Assembly: GCA_902785355.1 (NCBI GenBank)
Contig: CACZYF010000014.1
Span: 1-56,659, forward strand
Reading direction: 5' to 3'
Length of the DNA stretch: 56,659 nt
From: an uncultured Ruminococcus sp.
GTDB taxonomy: Bacteria > Bacillota > Clostridia > Oscillospirales > Acutalibacteraceae
Shown here: positions 1-7,978 of the stretch, in pieces
How positions within the stretch are numbered: position 1 is the stretch's first letter
Layout: each line of letters opens with the position of its first letter
Notes under the pieces: generated by a model
What the model was told of the DNA's origin: nothing
The model's input: only the letters and a program-made list of their open reading frames with translations
Database searches by the model: none
Translations under genes and position numbers: made by a program

Positions 1-96
1 GCTCCTTGACAGGCGCCAGCCTGTCTGCGTCTCCCGTCGCGCTATCCGAAATATATCACTAATATCTGATTAAATCTTTTTATCAAGGATTAGTAT
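1..96. repeat. Partial MITE-like repeat, copy A (cut by window edge)
   Basis: This is one half of a dispersed repeat. It is nearly identical, in reverse complement, to the left half of the complete copy at 54755-54925. It holds the small hairpin ACAGGC-GCCA-GCCTGT and ends in the terminal inverted repeat (one mismatch) at about 77-96. The other half lies outside the window. The terminal repeat runs into the 3' end of the lipoprotein gene that stops at 83. Confidence 0.85.
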
Positions 97-562
97 TAAA
101 ACGCAGCTTGATTCCCGACCTCGGAAGGGTCATGCCCGTCGGTATCCCCTCGGCGGCGGTGATTGTCGCCTCGCCCTGCGGGGTGGGGACGGTGAAGGTA
201 TCGACGTCATTCTCCGAGCCCGTGTACTGTGCCTGAGAGAGGTACAGCAGCGCGTCGTAAACGCGGGAGGGGAGAGAGGCTTCGGGCAGATAATCGCTTT
301 TTGAACGGGTCTCAAGCGAGGCGTAGCCGATGCGAAGCTGTTCGTTGGCGTAGTCAAAGCGGAGACCGTCCACGGTGTAGGGCCCATTCAGCCTGATTTG
401 TGTACCGTCGGCGCTTTGACTGAGTTCTCCGCTCAGTTCAAGACCGTTATATGCTGTTTGAAACTCGAGCGTGAAGCTGTCACTGAGCGTCGGCGGCTTT
501 TTTGCACATCCGCCAAGGCAGAACAGCAGAGCGGTGAGCGGAATAAGGATGAATCTTTTCAT
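83..562 (-). CDS. Small lipoprotein of unknown function
   Basis: The protein has 159 residues. It starts with a short charged N-terminus, a hydrophobic stretch and a lipobox ending LGGC (Cys 19), so it should be lipid-anchored on the outer face of the membrane. The start follows a GGAGG site. The mature part contains no motif I recognise. The last residues (N-T-N-P) and the stop codon are written by the terminal inverted repeat of the adjoining MITE-like element, so the original C-terminus may have been replaced. I do not recognise the family. Confidence 0.75.
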   Translation of the reverse strand: MKRFILIPLTALLFCLGGCAKKPPTLSDSFTLEFQTAYNGLELSGELSQSADGTQIRLNGPYTVDGLRFDYANEQLRIGYASLETRSKSDYLPEASLPSRVYDALLYLSQAQYTGSENDVDTFTVPTPQGEATITAAEGIPTGMTLPRSGIKLRFNTNP

Positions 563-594
563 CGGGATACCTCCAAAAACGTAGATAATAATGA

Positions 595-626
595 AGCCGA
601 CAGGTGCTGATCCTGTCGGCTTTTTA
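595..626. terminator. Stem-loop terminator
   Basis: GCCGACAG and CTGTCGGC form a perfect 8-bp stem with a 9-nt loop. Five T follow on the plus strand and a looser TTCATTATT on the minus strand. It lies just past the end of nnrD and probably ends that transcript. Confidence 0.6.
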
Positions 627-650
627 CATCCTATGAGTTTTTATGTCCGG

Positions 651-1535
651 TTATGCGTTATTTTTGCTGTCCTCGATCATGGAATAGACTTCGGACAGGG
701 TGCAGATGATATCGCTCGGGAGTATGGCGGTACGTGAGAGCCGTTTCGCAGCGAGATCACCTGCAAGCGCATGAATATGCACGCCCATGACCGCAGCGTC
801 AAAGGCTTCTGCGCCCTGAGCAGCAAGGGATGAAACGATCCCGGCAAGCATATCGCCCGAGCCGCCCTTCGCCATGCCGCTGTTGCCCGCGGTGTTCTCG
901 TAGAGCCGATCGTTCTGCGCAATATAGGTTCGGTGACCTTTAAGGACGAGAACGGTGTTCTCATGCGCTGATGCAAAGCTCCGCGCCGCTTCGGCGGGGG
1001 CTTGCAGAATATCTTCCACACTCAGACCGCTGATACGTGAGAACTCCTTGACGTGCGGGGTGAGGATGACGGGCGCTTTGCGCTCCTCTAAGATATGTAT
1101 ATGTCCGCTAAGCGCGTTTATGCCGTCCGCGTCTATGATCAGCGGTTTTTCACAGCTTCGAATAAGGTTAAATACGACCGTGCGGGTATCGTCGTTCAGC
1201 CCCAGTCCGCAGCCGAGCAGCACGGCGGTCGCCTTTTGCAGCGCGGTGTGGATGGCGTCAAGGTCGGCGGGGCAGACGGTATCCCTGCCGCCCGTGAGCG
1301 GCACACACACGCTCTCATACACCGACGAGGCAAAGATCGGATAGATGCAGTCGGGGATCAGCTGGTAATGCAGCCCCACCCCGGTGCGTAGCGCCGCCTG
1401 TGCGGACAGGATCGCGGCTCCCGAAAAGCCCCTGCTGCCCGTGAGCGAGCAGAGCGTGCCCATCGTACCTTTGTGCGCGTTATCCGGACGATCGGGGAAA
1501 TGACGAACGAGATAATTGAAATCTACTTGCTTCAT
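651..1535 (-). CDS. nnrD: ADP-dependent NAD(P)H-hydrate dehydratase
   Basis: This cytosolic repair enzyme dehydrates damaged S-NAD(P)HX back to NAD(P)H using ADP. The protein has 294 residues and a ribokinase-like fold. Family signatures are a glycine-rich N-terminal part (KGTMGTLCSLTGS), the DADGIN segment, LTPHVKEF, and the C-terminal AGNSGMAKGGSGDMLAG nucleotide site. Only the dehydratase domain is present; the NnrE epimerase, often fused, is absent. The start at 1535 overlaps the stop of the upstream membrane-protein gene by four bases (ATGA), so the two are translationally coupled. A longer reading frame exists upstream but lies inside that gene. Confidence 0.9.
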   Translation of the reverse strand: MKQVDFNYLVRHFPDRPDNAHKGTMGTLCSLTGSRGFSGAAILSAQAALRTGVGLHYQLIPDCIYPIFASSVYESVCVPLTGGRDTVCPADLDAIHTALQKATAVLLGCGLGLNDDTRTVVFNLIRSCEKPLIIDADGINALSGHIHILEERKAPVILTPHVKEFSRISGLSVEDILQAPAEAARSFASAHENTVLVLKGHRTYIAQNDRLYENTAGNSGMAKGGSGDMLAGIVSSLAAQGAEAFDAAVMGVHIHALAGDLAAKRLSRTAILPSDIICTLSEVYSMIEDSKNNA

Positions 1536-2080
1536 TTCTTCTGTGCGAAGAAGAGCTTCTTCCTGATATCGGCGTTGAAATACGGCTTCATGCCCTCGAG
1601 AAATTCCTCGTTCGGCGCAAATACCAGCGCGCACTTGCCCTTCTCCTCATCGTGGAAGGCGGCGACGTAGTTGCTGTCGGAGAACTCCTTGGAGCCGCAG
1701 TGGTAGACCTTGGTGAAATGACGCGCGGTCATCTCCTTGTCGGAGTAGGGGAAGAAGTCATCCAGCCGCTTGACGTCGAGCTTTACGACCTTCTTGCGTC
1801 TGCGTTTGGCGATGACTTTGTCGACCCTGAGGGTAGAGGAAAGGAAGGCGTATTCATATTCGACGTTCAGCGAGGTGATGAGATACCATCCGAAGTAGAT
1901 CGCGAGCGCAAAGATGAACAGCGCGACGATGTTCAGATACGGTATCTTCGCGACGATGGAGATCGTGAAGATGATCGCGGGTACACCGATCACGCCGAGG
2001 ACGATCAGCGCGACGGTAAGTCCGTGCTTCGGGGTGCGTTCTCTCCGAACGACCTGTTCATACAGCGTAGTATTATCCAT
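1532..2080 (-). CDS. Two-helix membrane protein of unknown function
   Basis: The protein has 182 residues, two predicted membrane helices at about 21-43 and 48-68, a basic patch (KRRRKK) after them, and a soluble C-terminal domain that probably faces the cytosol. It resembles small Clostridia membrane proteins of the DUF6106 type, which is a loose recognition only. The start at 2080 has an AGAGGTG site seven bases upstream; in-frame codons further upstream lack one. Its stop overlaps the nnrD start, so the pair forms an operon. Confidence 0.7.
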   Translation of the reverse strand: MDNTTLYEQVVRRERTPKHGLTVALIVLGVIGVPAIIFTISIVAKIPYLNIVALFIFALAIYFGWYLITSLNVEYEYAFLSSTLRVDKVIAKRRRKKVVKLDVKRLDDFFPYSDKEMTARHFTKVYHCGSKEFSDSNYVAAFHDEEKGKCALVFAPNEEFLEGMKPYFNADIRKKLFFAQKK

Positions 2081-2147
2081 GGGAAACACCTCTTGTATCA
2101 CATTTTTCTCTATCTTAACACATCGGCGGTTATTTTTCAATAAACCC

Positions 2148-2176
2148 TTGCAAAATTCTTCCGATAGTGCTATCAT
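2148..2176 (+). promoter_or_regulatory. Promoter of the pheST T-box leader
   Basis: TTGCAA and TATCAT are spaced by 17 bases. The predicted transcript starts near 2183, right before the T-box stem I. Confidence 0.55.
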
Positions 2177-2182
2177 ACTACT

Positions 2183-2578
2183 TGATAACGCGTTGACGGA
2201 GAGAGTAACTCCCGCAGAGGTCGTCAGAGAGTCTGTATCATGGGCTGAGAGTACAGGCGGACGGAGCGGGGGCGAAGTTCACTCCCGAGCGGCAGCGCTG
2301 AACACGCGTGCGTGTTGATTTGCCGAGACGGCAGTGCTACGAGCGACAGGGCTCCGGGGAGAGCGATGTTCCCCCGTCACTGTTCACCATACACCGAATC
2401 AGTAGGCGCTGACGGATGACCCCGTTACCGGTCGACGAGTGTCCGGATCATACGATCAACGGTCATTGCGAGTGGTGCGGTTATCGACTGTACGACGCGA
2501 TGATCTCGACCGAACGATTCCGGAAAATTGGGTGGTACCGCGGTTCTTCCGTCCCTTACGGACGGGGAGCCGTTTTTT
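2183..2578 (+). promoter_or_regulatory. Phe-specific T-box leader of pheST
   Basis: The conserved antiterminator motif GGGTGGTACCGCGG lies at 2530-2543. It is followed by an intrinsic terminator (about 2540-2578) ending in TTTTTT. The 5' part has the stem I signatures: an AGAGAGT motif near 2226, then GCTGAGAG, and a specifier bulge GAAGTTCAC in which TTC (2278-2280) reads phenylalanine. Uncharged tRNA-Phe should favour the antiterminator and allow pheST transcription. The leader is close to 400 nt, long for this class, with extra stems between stem I and the antiterminator. Confidence 0.9.
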
Positions 2579-2694
2579 AGTTAGGAGTGAGGAGTTAAGG
2601 CTCTCTGTGCAAAAAGGAGCTGTCTTTTCGGAGCGAAGCGACCAATCGAAACTTCTCCTAACTCCTGACTTCTATCTTCTAACTCTCCCTTGTT
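2579..2694. repeat. GAGGAGT-type inverted repeat, copy 1
   Basis: The stretch opens with TTAGGAGTGAGGAGTTAAGG and closes with imperfect complements (CTCCTAACTCCTGACTTC and CTTCTAACTC). Similar sequence occurs at 9861-10036 and 11369-11418. It separates the T-box terminator from pheS. Confidence 0.55.
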
Positions 2695-2721
2695 CTAAAG
2701 TATTATTAATTGGAGGACAAT

Positions 2722-3777
2722 ATGAAAGAAAAACTGGAACAGTTGAAGGCGCAGCTGGGCGCTGAGCTCGCCGCTGCCGCCGACGGACAGACTCTCGAGA
2801 GCCTGCGCGTCAAGTATCTGGGCAAGAAGGGTTCTATCACCGATCTGCTCAAGGGCATGAAGAGCCTTTCCAACGATGAGAAAAAGGCCTTCGGTCAGCT
2901 CGTGAACAACCTCAAGCAGACCGCCGCCGAAGGTATATCCAAGCGTGCCGAGGAGCTGAAAAAGCTCGAGATCGAGCGTGAGATCGAGAGCACGCCCGAG
3001 TTCGACCTGACCATCCCCGTGCGTGCCGACCGCGGCTCCTATCATCCGATCACGCTGGTACAGCGTGAGTGCGAGCGCATCTTTACCACGATGGGCTTCA
3101 ACGTTGAGGATTACCCCGAGGTCGTCACCGACTACGAATGCTTTGAGGCGGTCAACGTGCCGAAGGATCACCCCGCCCGCGATATGCAGGACACCTATTA
3201 TCTTGAGAACGGCGAACTGCTGAAATCCCAGACCTCCGCCGCTCAGAACGCGATCCTGAAGAAATACGGCAAGCAGCTGATGGAGGACGGCATGCCGATC
3301 CGCGCGATCTTCCCCGGCCGCTGCTTCCGTAACGAAGCCACCGACGCCACCCACGAGAACACCTTCTTCCAGATGGAGGGCGTGATGGTCGATAAGGATA
3401 TCTCAATCTCGAACCTGATCTACTTCATGAAGACCATGCTCAGCGAGGTGTTCCAAAAGGACGTCAAGGTGCGCCTGCGCCCGGGCTTTTTCCCCTTCGT
3501 CGAGCCCGGCTTCGAGCTCGATATCTCCTGCCTGATCTGCGGCGGAGAGACCGGCTGTCCTTCCTGTAACCACTCCGGCTGGCTGGAGCTCTGCCCCTGC
3601 GGCATGATCCACCCCGAGGTGCTCAAGGAGGGCGGTATCGACCCGGAGAAGTACACCGGCTTCGCGTTCGGTCTGGGTCTGACCCGACTCGCGATGATGA
3701 AGTACGGTATCAAGGATATCCGTGATCTGAACTCCGGCTCGCTGAAGGTCATGTCGCAGTTCACGGACGATAAGTAA
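2722..3777 (+). CDS. pheS: Phenylalanine-tRNA ligase alpha subunit
   Basis: This is the catalytic subunit of the cytosolic alpha2-beta2 synthetase that charges tRNA-Phe. The protein has 351 residues: an N-terminal coiled coil for tRNA binding (about 1-90), then the class II core with motif 2 (GRCFRNEATDATHENTFFQ) and motif 3 (GFAFGLGLTRLAMM). A Cys cluster (CLICGGETGCPSC) precedes GWLELCPCGMIHP, as in other Gram-positive PheS. The start at 2722 has GGAGG six bases upstream; a TTG four codons earlier overlaps that site and is rejected. It is first in the operon and controlled by the T-box. Confidence 0.97.
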   Translation: MKEKLEQLKAQLGAELAAAADGQTLESLRVKYLGKKGSITDLLKGMKSLSNDEKKAFGQLVNNLKQTAAEGISKRAEELKKLEIEREIESTPEFDLTIPVRADRGSYHPITLVQRECERIFTTMGFNVEDYPEVVTDYECFEAVNVPKDHPARDMQDTYYLENGELLKSQTSAAQNAILKKYGKQLMEDGMPIRAIFPGRCFRNEATDATHENTFFQMEGVMVDKDISISNLIYFMKTMLSEVFQKDVKVRLRPGFFPFVEPGFELDISCLICGGETGCPSCNHSGWLELCPCGMIHPEVLKEGGIDPEKYTGFAFGLGLTRLAMMKYGIKDIRDLNSGSLKVMSQFTDDK

Positions 3778-3789
3778 GGAGGGGTCAAG

Positions 3790-6150
3790 ATGTTTTTATC
3801 AATGAATTGGATCAAGGATTTCGTTGACCTGAGCGGTCTGGACGAACTCAAGCTGATCAACCAGTTCTCACTCTCCACCGCGGAGGTCGAGAATGATATA
3901 CAGTTCAAGGGCTCGGATATCAGCGGCATCGTCGTCGCCGAGATCAAGTCTGTAGAGAACCATCCCGAGTCTAAGAAGCTCCATCTGCTGAAGGTGGATA
4001 TCGGCGAGGAGGCGCTCGTGGACGTCGTCTGCGGCGCTCCGAACGTCCGCGTCGGGATGAAGACCGCTTTCGCAAAGGTCGGCGCGAAGATCGGCGAGAT
4101 CGAGATCGCCCCCAGACCGCTGGCGGGCTTCATGAGCCATGGTATGTGCTGCTCCGAGAAGGAGATCGGCATTTCCGACGATCACTCCGGTATCATGGAG
4201 ATCACCGACGATGTCAAAAACGGTACCGATCTCAAGGAAATCTACGCTATCGACGATATCATCTTCGAGGTCGATAACAAGAGCCTGACCAACCGCCCCG
4301 ACCTGTGGAGCCACTACGGTATCGCGCGTGAATTCGCCGCGATCGCTCAGCGTCCGCTGAAACCGCTCGACTTTGACGACCTGAGCGCTTATGACAATCT
4401 GCCTAAGGTTGACATGAAGATCGAGGACAAGCTCTGCCAGCGCTACTCATGCCTACAATTTGAGAATATCTCCCGCTCGGTCAGCCCGGTAGATATGCGT
4501 ATCCGCCTGTTCTACTGCGGTATGCGCGCGATCAACTTCCTCGCCGACATGACAAATTACCTCATGCTCGAGATGGGTCAGCCGATGCACGCCTTCGACA
4601 GCCGCAAGGTGGAGAACATCCGTATCAAGCGCTTTGATAAGGATTTTGAATTTCAAACTCTCGACGGTGTGGAGCGCCATATTGACACCGACACCCTGAT
4701 GATCTGCAACGGCGATACGCCCGTCGCGATCGCGGGTATCATGGGCGGTCTGGACAGTGAGATTGTGGAAGATACCCACACTCTAACCCTCGAGTCCGCG
4801 ACCTTCGACGCCGCGTCTATTCGTAAGTCGACCGTTCGTCTTTCTCACCGTACCGACGCCTCCATGCGTTATGAAAAGTCGCTCGATCCCGAGCTGACGA
4901 CTGCGGCGATTGCCCGCTTCGTCTATCTCTTGAAGCAGTACGATTCCGCCGTGCAGGTTGTCTCTGCTCTGACCGACGACTACGCCTATCATTATCCCGA
5001 GGTCACTCTCAGCTTTGATAAGGCTTACGTCGATAAGTACACCGGTATCGAGATCGACAACGACACCATCCTCAGCACACTTACCCGACTGGGCTTCACC
5101 GCCTCCTGCGACAGCGATAATTTCGAGGTCAAGGTTCCCTCATGGCGCGCCACCAAGGACGTCACCATCAAGGCGGATATCATCGAGGAGATCACCCGTA
5201 TCTACGGTTACGATAATTTTGAGATCCATACGGCAAACGCGCCGCTCTTCCCGACCCGACCCGAGCCGGTGAAAAAGGACGAGGACAACGTCAAGGATAT
5301 CCTCGTCAAGCACTTCAACCTCCACGAGCTGCACTCCTACGTCTGGAACTACGTGGATGAGCTCAAGGAGCTGGGGATCGCGAACGTCGGCGAGATCAAG
5401 CTGATGAACGCCTCCAATCCCAACATCGAGACCATCCGTAAGACCATGATCCCGACCCAGCTGTGTCAGGTAAGATCAAACCTCGGCTTTGCGCCGTCGT
5501 TCGGTATCTTCGAGGTCGGCAGAGTCGTTGCGGGCATGACCGACGACAACCTTTGTATCGAGGAGAAGAAGCTCGGCATCACCCTGTACCGTAAGGGCAG
5601 CGATATCCGCTCGCTGTACTTCGGAATGAAGGAGATCGTTGAGACGCTGGTCGATGAGCTTAAGCACAAGTCTGTAAGCTATGAGAAGCTCGAACCGACC
5701 TTCGACTTCGAGCATCCCGTGAACCTGAACGCCGTAATCGTTGACGGTGTGGAGTTGGGTAGGATCGGCATGATCCATCCTTCCGTGATGAAGAAGCTCG
5801 ACAAGCGCGCCGTGGTCGTCTTTGCCGAGATCGACATGGATAAGCTCGCCGCGATCGAGAACGACTCGATCCGTTACGTCGAACCGTCCAAGTTCCCCGG
5901 TATCGAGATCGATCTGAGCTTCCTTACCTCCCGCTTCGCTCCGATCAAGAAGGCGATCGAGAACGCAGCCTGTGAGCTGATCCGCGGCGTGGACGTCATC
6001 GACATCTACGAGGCTGACGAGAATTCCTCCATCGCCGTGCGCCTGACCTTCTCCGACAACACCCGTACCCTCACCCGTGAGGAGGTAGCACAGGTCGTAG
6101 ACGGTATCGTCGCCGAACTTGAACAGAACGGCATCACACTGAAAAAGTAA
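3790..6150 (+). CDS. pheT: Phenylalanine-tRNA ligase beta subunit
   Basis: The protein has 786 residues, the normal length. Domain order is as expected: an EMAP-type tRNA-binding domain (about 40-150), the B3/B4 editing domain that removes mischarged Tyr (about 210-390), B5 (about 400-470), a catalytic-like core, and the C-terminal anticodon-binding FDX-ACB domain (about 690-786). It starts 12 bases after pheS with an AAGGAGGGG site and shares its T-box control. Confidence 0.97.
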   Translation: MFLSMNWIKDFVDLSGLDELKLINQFSLSTAEVENDIQFKGSDISGIVVAEIKSVENHPESKKLHLLKVDIGEEALVDVVCGAPNVRVGMKTAFAKVGAKIGEIEIAPRPLAGFMSHGMCCSEKEIGISDDHSGIMEITDDVKNGTDLKEIYAIDDIIFEVDNKSLTNRPDLWSHYGIAREFAAIAQRPLKPLDFDDLSAYDNLPKVDMKIEDKLCQRYSCLQFENISRSVSPVDMRIRLFYCGMRAINFLADMTNYLMLEMGQPMHAFDSRKVENIRIKRFDKDFEFQTLDGVERHIDTDTLMICNGDTPVAIAGIMGGLDSEIVEDTHTLTLESATFDAASIRKSTVRLSHRTDASMRYEKSLDPELTTAAIARFVYLLKQYDSAVQVVSALTDDYAYHYPEVTLSFDKAYVDKYTGIEIDNDTILSTLTRLGFTASCDSDNFEVKVPSWRATKDVTIKADIIEEITRIYGYDNFEIHTANAPLFPTRPEPVKKDEDNVKDILVKHFNLHELHSYVWNYVDELKELGIANVGEIKLMNASNPNIETIRKTMIPTQLCQVRSNLGFAPSFGIFEVGRVVAGMTDDNLCIEEKKLGITLYRKGSDIRSLYFGMKEIVETLVDELKHKSVSYEKLEPTFDFEHPVNLNAVIVDGVELGRIGMIHPSVMKKLDKRAVVVFAEIDMDKLAAIENDSIRYVEPSKFPGIEIDLSFLTSRFAPIKKAIENAACELIRGVDVIDIYEADENSSIAVRLTFSDNTRTLTREEVAQVVDGIVAELEQNGITLKK

Positions 6151-6163
6151 ACATTATCTGCAG

Positions 6164-6197
6164 AGCCTCTCTGCCGTTAACGGCGGAGAGGCTTTCT
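6164..6197 (+). terminator. pheST terminator
   Basis: AGCCTCTCTGCCG and CGGCGGAGAGGCT form a long GC-rich stem right after pheT, followed by TTTC. Confidence 0.75.
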
Positions 6198-6217
6198 GTG
6201 CCATTTTCCTTTAGGAC

Positions 6218-6246
6218 TTGCAATATTTGAAAAGATGGTGTATAAT
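6218..6246 (+). promoter_or_regulatory. ireB promoter
   Basis: TTGCAA and a perfect TATAAT are spaced by 17 bases, about 30 bases before the ireB start. Confidence 0.7.
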
Positions 6247-6276
6247 ATACTGGATTAAATAGCGGAGGTGTTTGCT

Positions 6277-6522
6277 ATGTTAGATAAGACTATGGTGTTC
6301 TCCTTAGGCGGAAACAGAGATGATGAGATGAAAGAGGCGCTTTCTACCGTGTATAACGCGCTGCAGAAGAAGGGCTATAACCCGATCAACCAGATCGTCG
6401 GTTATATCCTCAGCGAGGACCCCACCTACATCACGACATACGGCAATGCCCGCAACATCATCAGTAAGATTGACCGAGACGACCTCCTCGAGGTCATGGT
6501 GAAGTCTTACCTCAATATCTAA
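6277..6522 (+). CDS. ireB: IreB family regulatory phosphoprotein
   Basis: This 81-residue protein belongs to the IreB/UPF0297 family, small cytosolic proteins phosphorylated by the PASTA kinase IreK in enterococci and linked to cephalosporin tolerance. The signature is clear: TMVFSLGG near the N-terminus, YNALQKKGYNPINQIVGYILS in the middle and DPTYITTY after it. The start at 6277 has GCGGAGG upstream; a GTG nine bases earlier sits inside that site. In many Firmicutes ruvX and a DUF1292 gene follow, but here another small gene follows. Confidence 0.92.
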   Translation: MLDKTMVFSLGGNRDDEMKEALSTVYNALQKKGYNPINQIVGYILSEDPTYITTYGNARNIISKIDRDDLLEVMVKSYLNI

Positions 6523-6537
6523 GAAGGGATGGATTCC

Positions 6538-6822
6538 ATGGCTGAAAAGGAATTTTCGACCTATAAGGGCAAGCCTCTGGTACGCTGCGGCGACGAGCTT
6601 TACTACGGCAGCATGGCTGATCGCTTCGTCATCCGTATGCAGATCAAGAGTAAGAAGACCGTCGGTGACGCCGAGATCGCCGATAAGGTGGCGATCCAGC
6701 TGCTGTGTACCGACCCCGACCTGAGCCCCCGTAAACAGCTGGTCAAGTCCAGTGAGAAGAGCGGTCTGTACGTAGCGCTCGATATCGCCGACGTCTGGCT
6801 GGAGAGAGCGCTCAAGTCCTGA
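6538..6822 (+). CDS. Small conserved protein downstream of ireB
   Basis: The protein has 94 residues, no signal peptide and no membrane segment. It contains KGKPLVRCGDELYYGSMAD near the start and LLCTDPDLSPRKQLVKSSEK further on. I do not recognise a named family. It starts 15 bases after ireB, so the two are co-transcribed; an ATG three codons earlier is too close to the AGAAGGG site to be used. A strong terminator follows. A role in the IreB pathway is a guess from position only. Confidence 0.75.
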   Translation: MAEKEFSTYKGKPLVRCGDELYYGSMADRFVIRMQIKSKKTVGDAEIADKVAIQLLCTDPDLSPRKQLVKSSEKSGLYVALDIADVWLERALKS

Positions 6823-6840
6823 TAATCGAATAGGGTACGA

Positions 6841-6874
6841 AAGCCCGTCTGACCTGCGTCGGACGGGCTTTTTT
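6841..6874 (+). terminator. Terminator of the ireB operon
   Basis: AAGCCCGTC and GACGGGCTT form a 9-bp stem followed by TTTTTT. Confidence 0.85.
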
Positions 6875-6931
6875 CGCTTATGAAATCATGTACTGCCGAA
6901 GAGCGTAAGGAATACACACGTTGCTCACGCC

Positions 6932-6970
6932 AAAAAGAAAACGTCTGCGACCCAAAAGCCGCAGACGTTG
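6932..6970 (-). terminator. degV terminator
   Basis: AACGTCTGCG and CGCAGACGTT form a perfect 10-bp stem. On the minus strand it is followed by TTTTCTTTTT. The stem sequence recurs in the terminator at 15769-15806. Confidence 0.75.
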
Positions 6971-7006
6971 TTAGTTCGATTGAAAAGCTCTCCGTTACTA
7001 TTGTCC

Positions 7007-7867
7007 TTATTTCGTCATAAACAGCACGCCGAGGGTGTTCGGACCGCAGTGGCTCGAGATCGTGCAGGAAGCGCGGGTGATATGGATCTCCTTGAAGATG
7101 CCCTTCTCCTTGACTGCCTTGACGACGCCGTCAACGTATTCCGGATTGGCGCCTGCGTGGGTGACAAATACGCGGGAGGGGTCGATGTCGTCGTACTTGG
7201 CGATCGTGTCCTCCATGTACTGGAGAAGCACCTTGTCGTACTTGCCGCGGTACTTTTTGCCGACGCCCATCGAGCCGCCGTCGTTATTATGTACTTCGAT
7301 GGAGGGCTTTAGACTCAGCAGATTCGCGCCCAGCATTGCAACCGCGGAGCATCTGCCGCCGGCGTGCATGAAGTCGAGCCGGTCGAGTACGAAGGATGCA
7401 TGAGCCTTCGGTACCATCTTGTTGACCTCGTCGTAGATCTCCTTGGCGCTCTTGCCCTGATCGCGGAGCTCGCATGCCTTGATGACCAGCAGACCCGAAC
7501 CGGTGGAGAGGTTCTGGGTATCGACAGAGTAGACTCTGCCGGGGAATTCCTCGCTCGCCAGCACGCTGCTCTGATGGGTGACGCTCAGTTTCGAGCCGAG
7601 GCTGAGGTGAACAACGTCATAACCCTGATCGACATATTTCTTGAAGAATTCGGCATATTCGCCGACGCTGACTGCTGTGGTGTGAGGCAGCTCCTTGGTT
7701 TTGTAGAAGATATCGTACAACTCTTCCGGAGTGATATTGACCCAGTCCTCGTAACTGTTTCCGCCGATAACGATATGCAGCGGCATGACCTCTACGCCGT
7801 AGCGCTGCTCGAGCTCACGGTTCAGATCGCAGCTGATATCCGCGGTGATGATGACCTTGTTTCCCAT
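7007..7867 (-). CDS. DegV family fatty-acid-binding protein
   Basis: The protein has 286 residues, the standard DegV length. DegV proteins are cytosolic lipid carriers that bind one fatty acid between two domains, and some act as FakB, delivering fatty acid to the FakA kinase. Family marks are ITADISCDL at the N-terminus, PLHIVIGG, the TTAVSVGEY loop that contacts the carboxylate, and LSLGSKLSVTHQS. The start at 7867 has AGGAGG upstream. No fakA is nearby. Confidence 0.93.
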   Translation of the reverse strand: MGNKVIITADISCDLNRELEQRYGVEVMPLHIVIGGNSYEDWVNITPEELYDIFYKTKELPHTTAVSVGEYAEFFKKYVDQGYDVVHLSLGSKLSVTHQSSVLASEEFPGRVYSVDTQNLSTGSGLLVIKACELRDQGKSAKEIYDEVNKMVPKAHASFVLDRLDFMHAGGRCSAVAMLGANLLSLKPSIEVHNNDGGSMGVGKKYRGKYDKVLLQYMEDTIAKYDDIDPSRVFVTHAGANPEYVDGVVKAVKEKGIFKEIHITRASCTISSHCGPNTLGVLFMTK

Positions 7868-7907
7868 AATGACCTCCTGATATATCCCGAAAAATTGACA
7901 TAGAATA

Positions 7908-7936
7908 TTGTATATCTTCTAAATCTTTGCTATACT
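7908..7936 (+). promoter_or_regulatory. Candidate promoter of the GH31 gene
   Basis: TTGTAT and TATACT are spaced by 17 bases, in the AT-rich gap between the divergent degV and glycosidase genes. Confidence 0.5.
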
Positions 7937-7978
7937 ATTATACAACATTATTAAGAAAAATCAAGAGTGGTGATTTTC

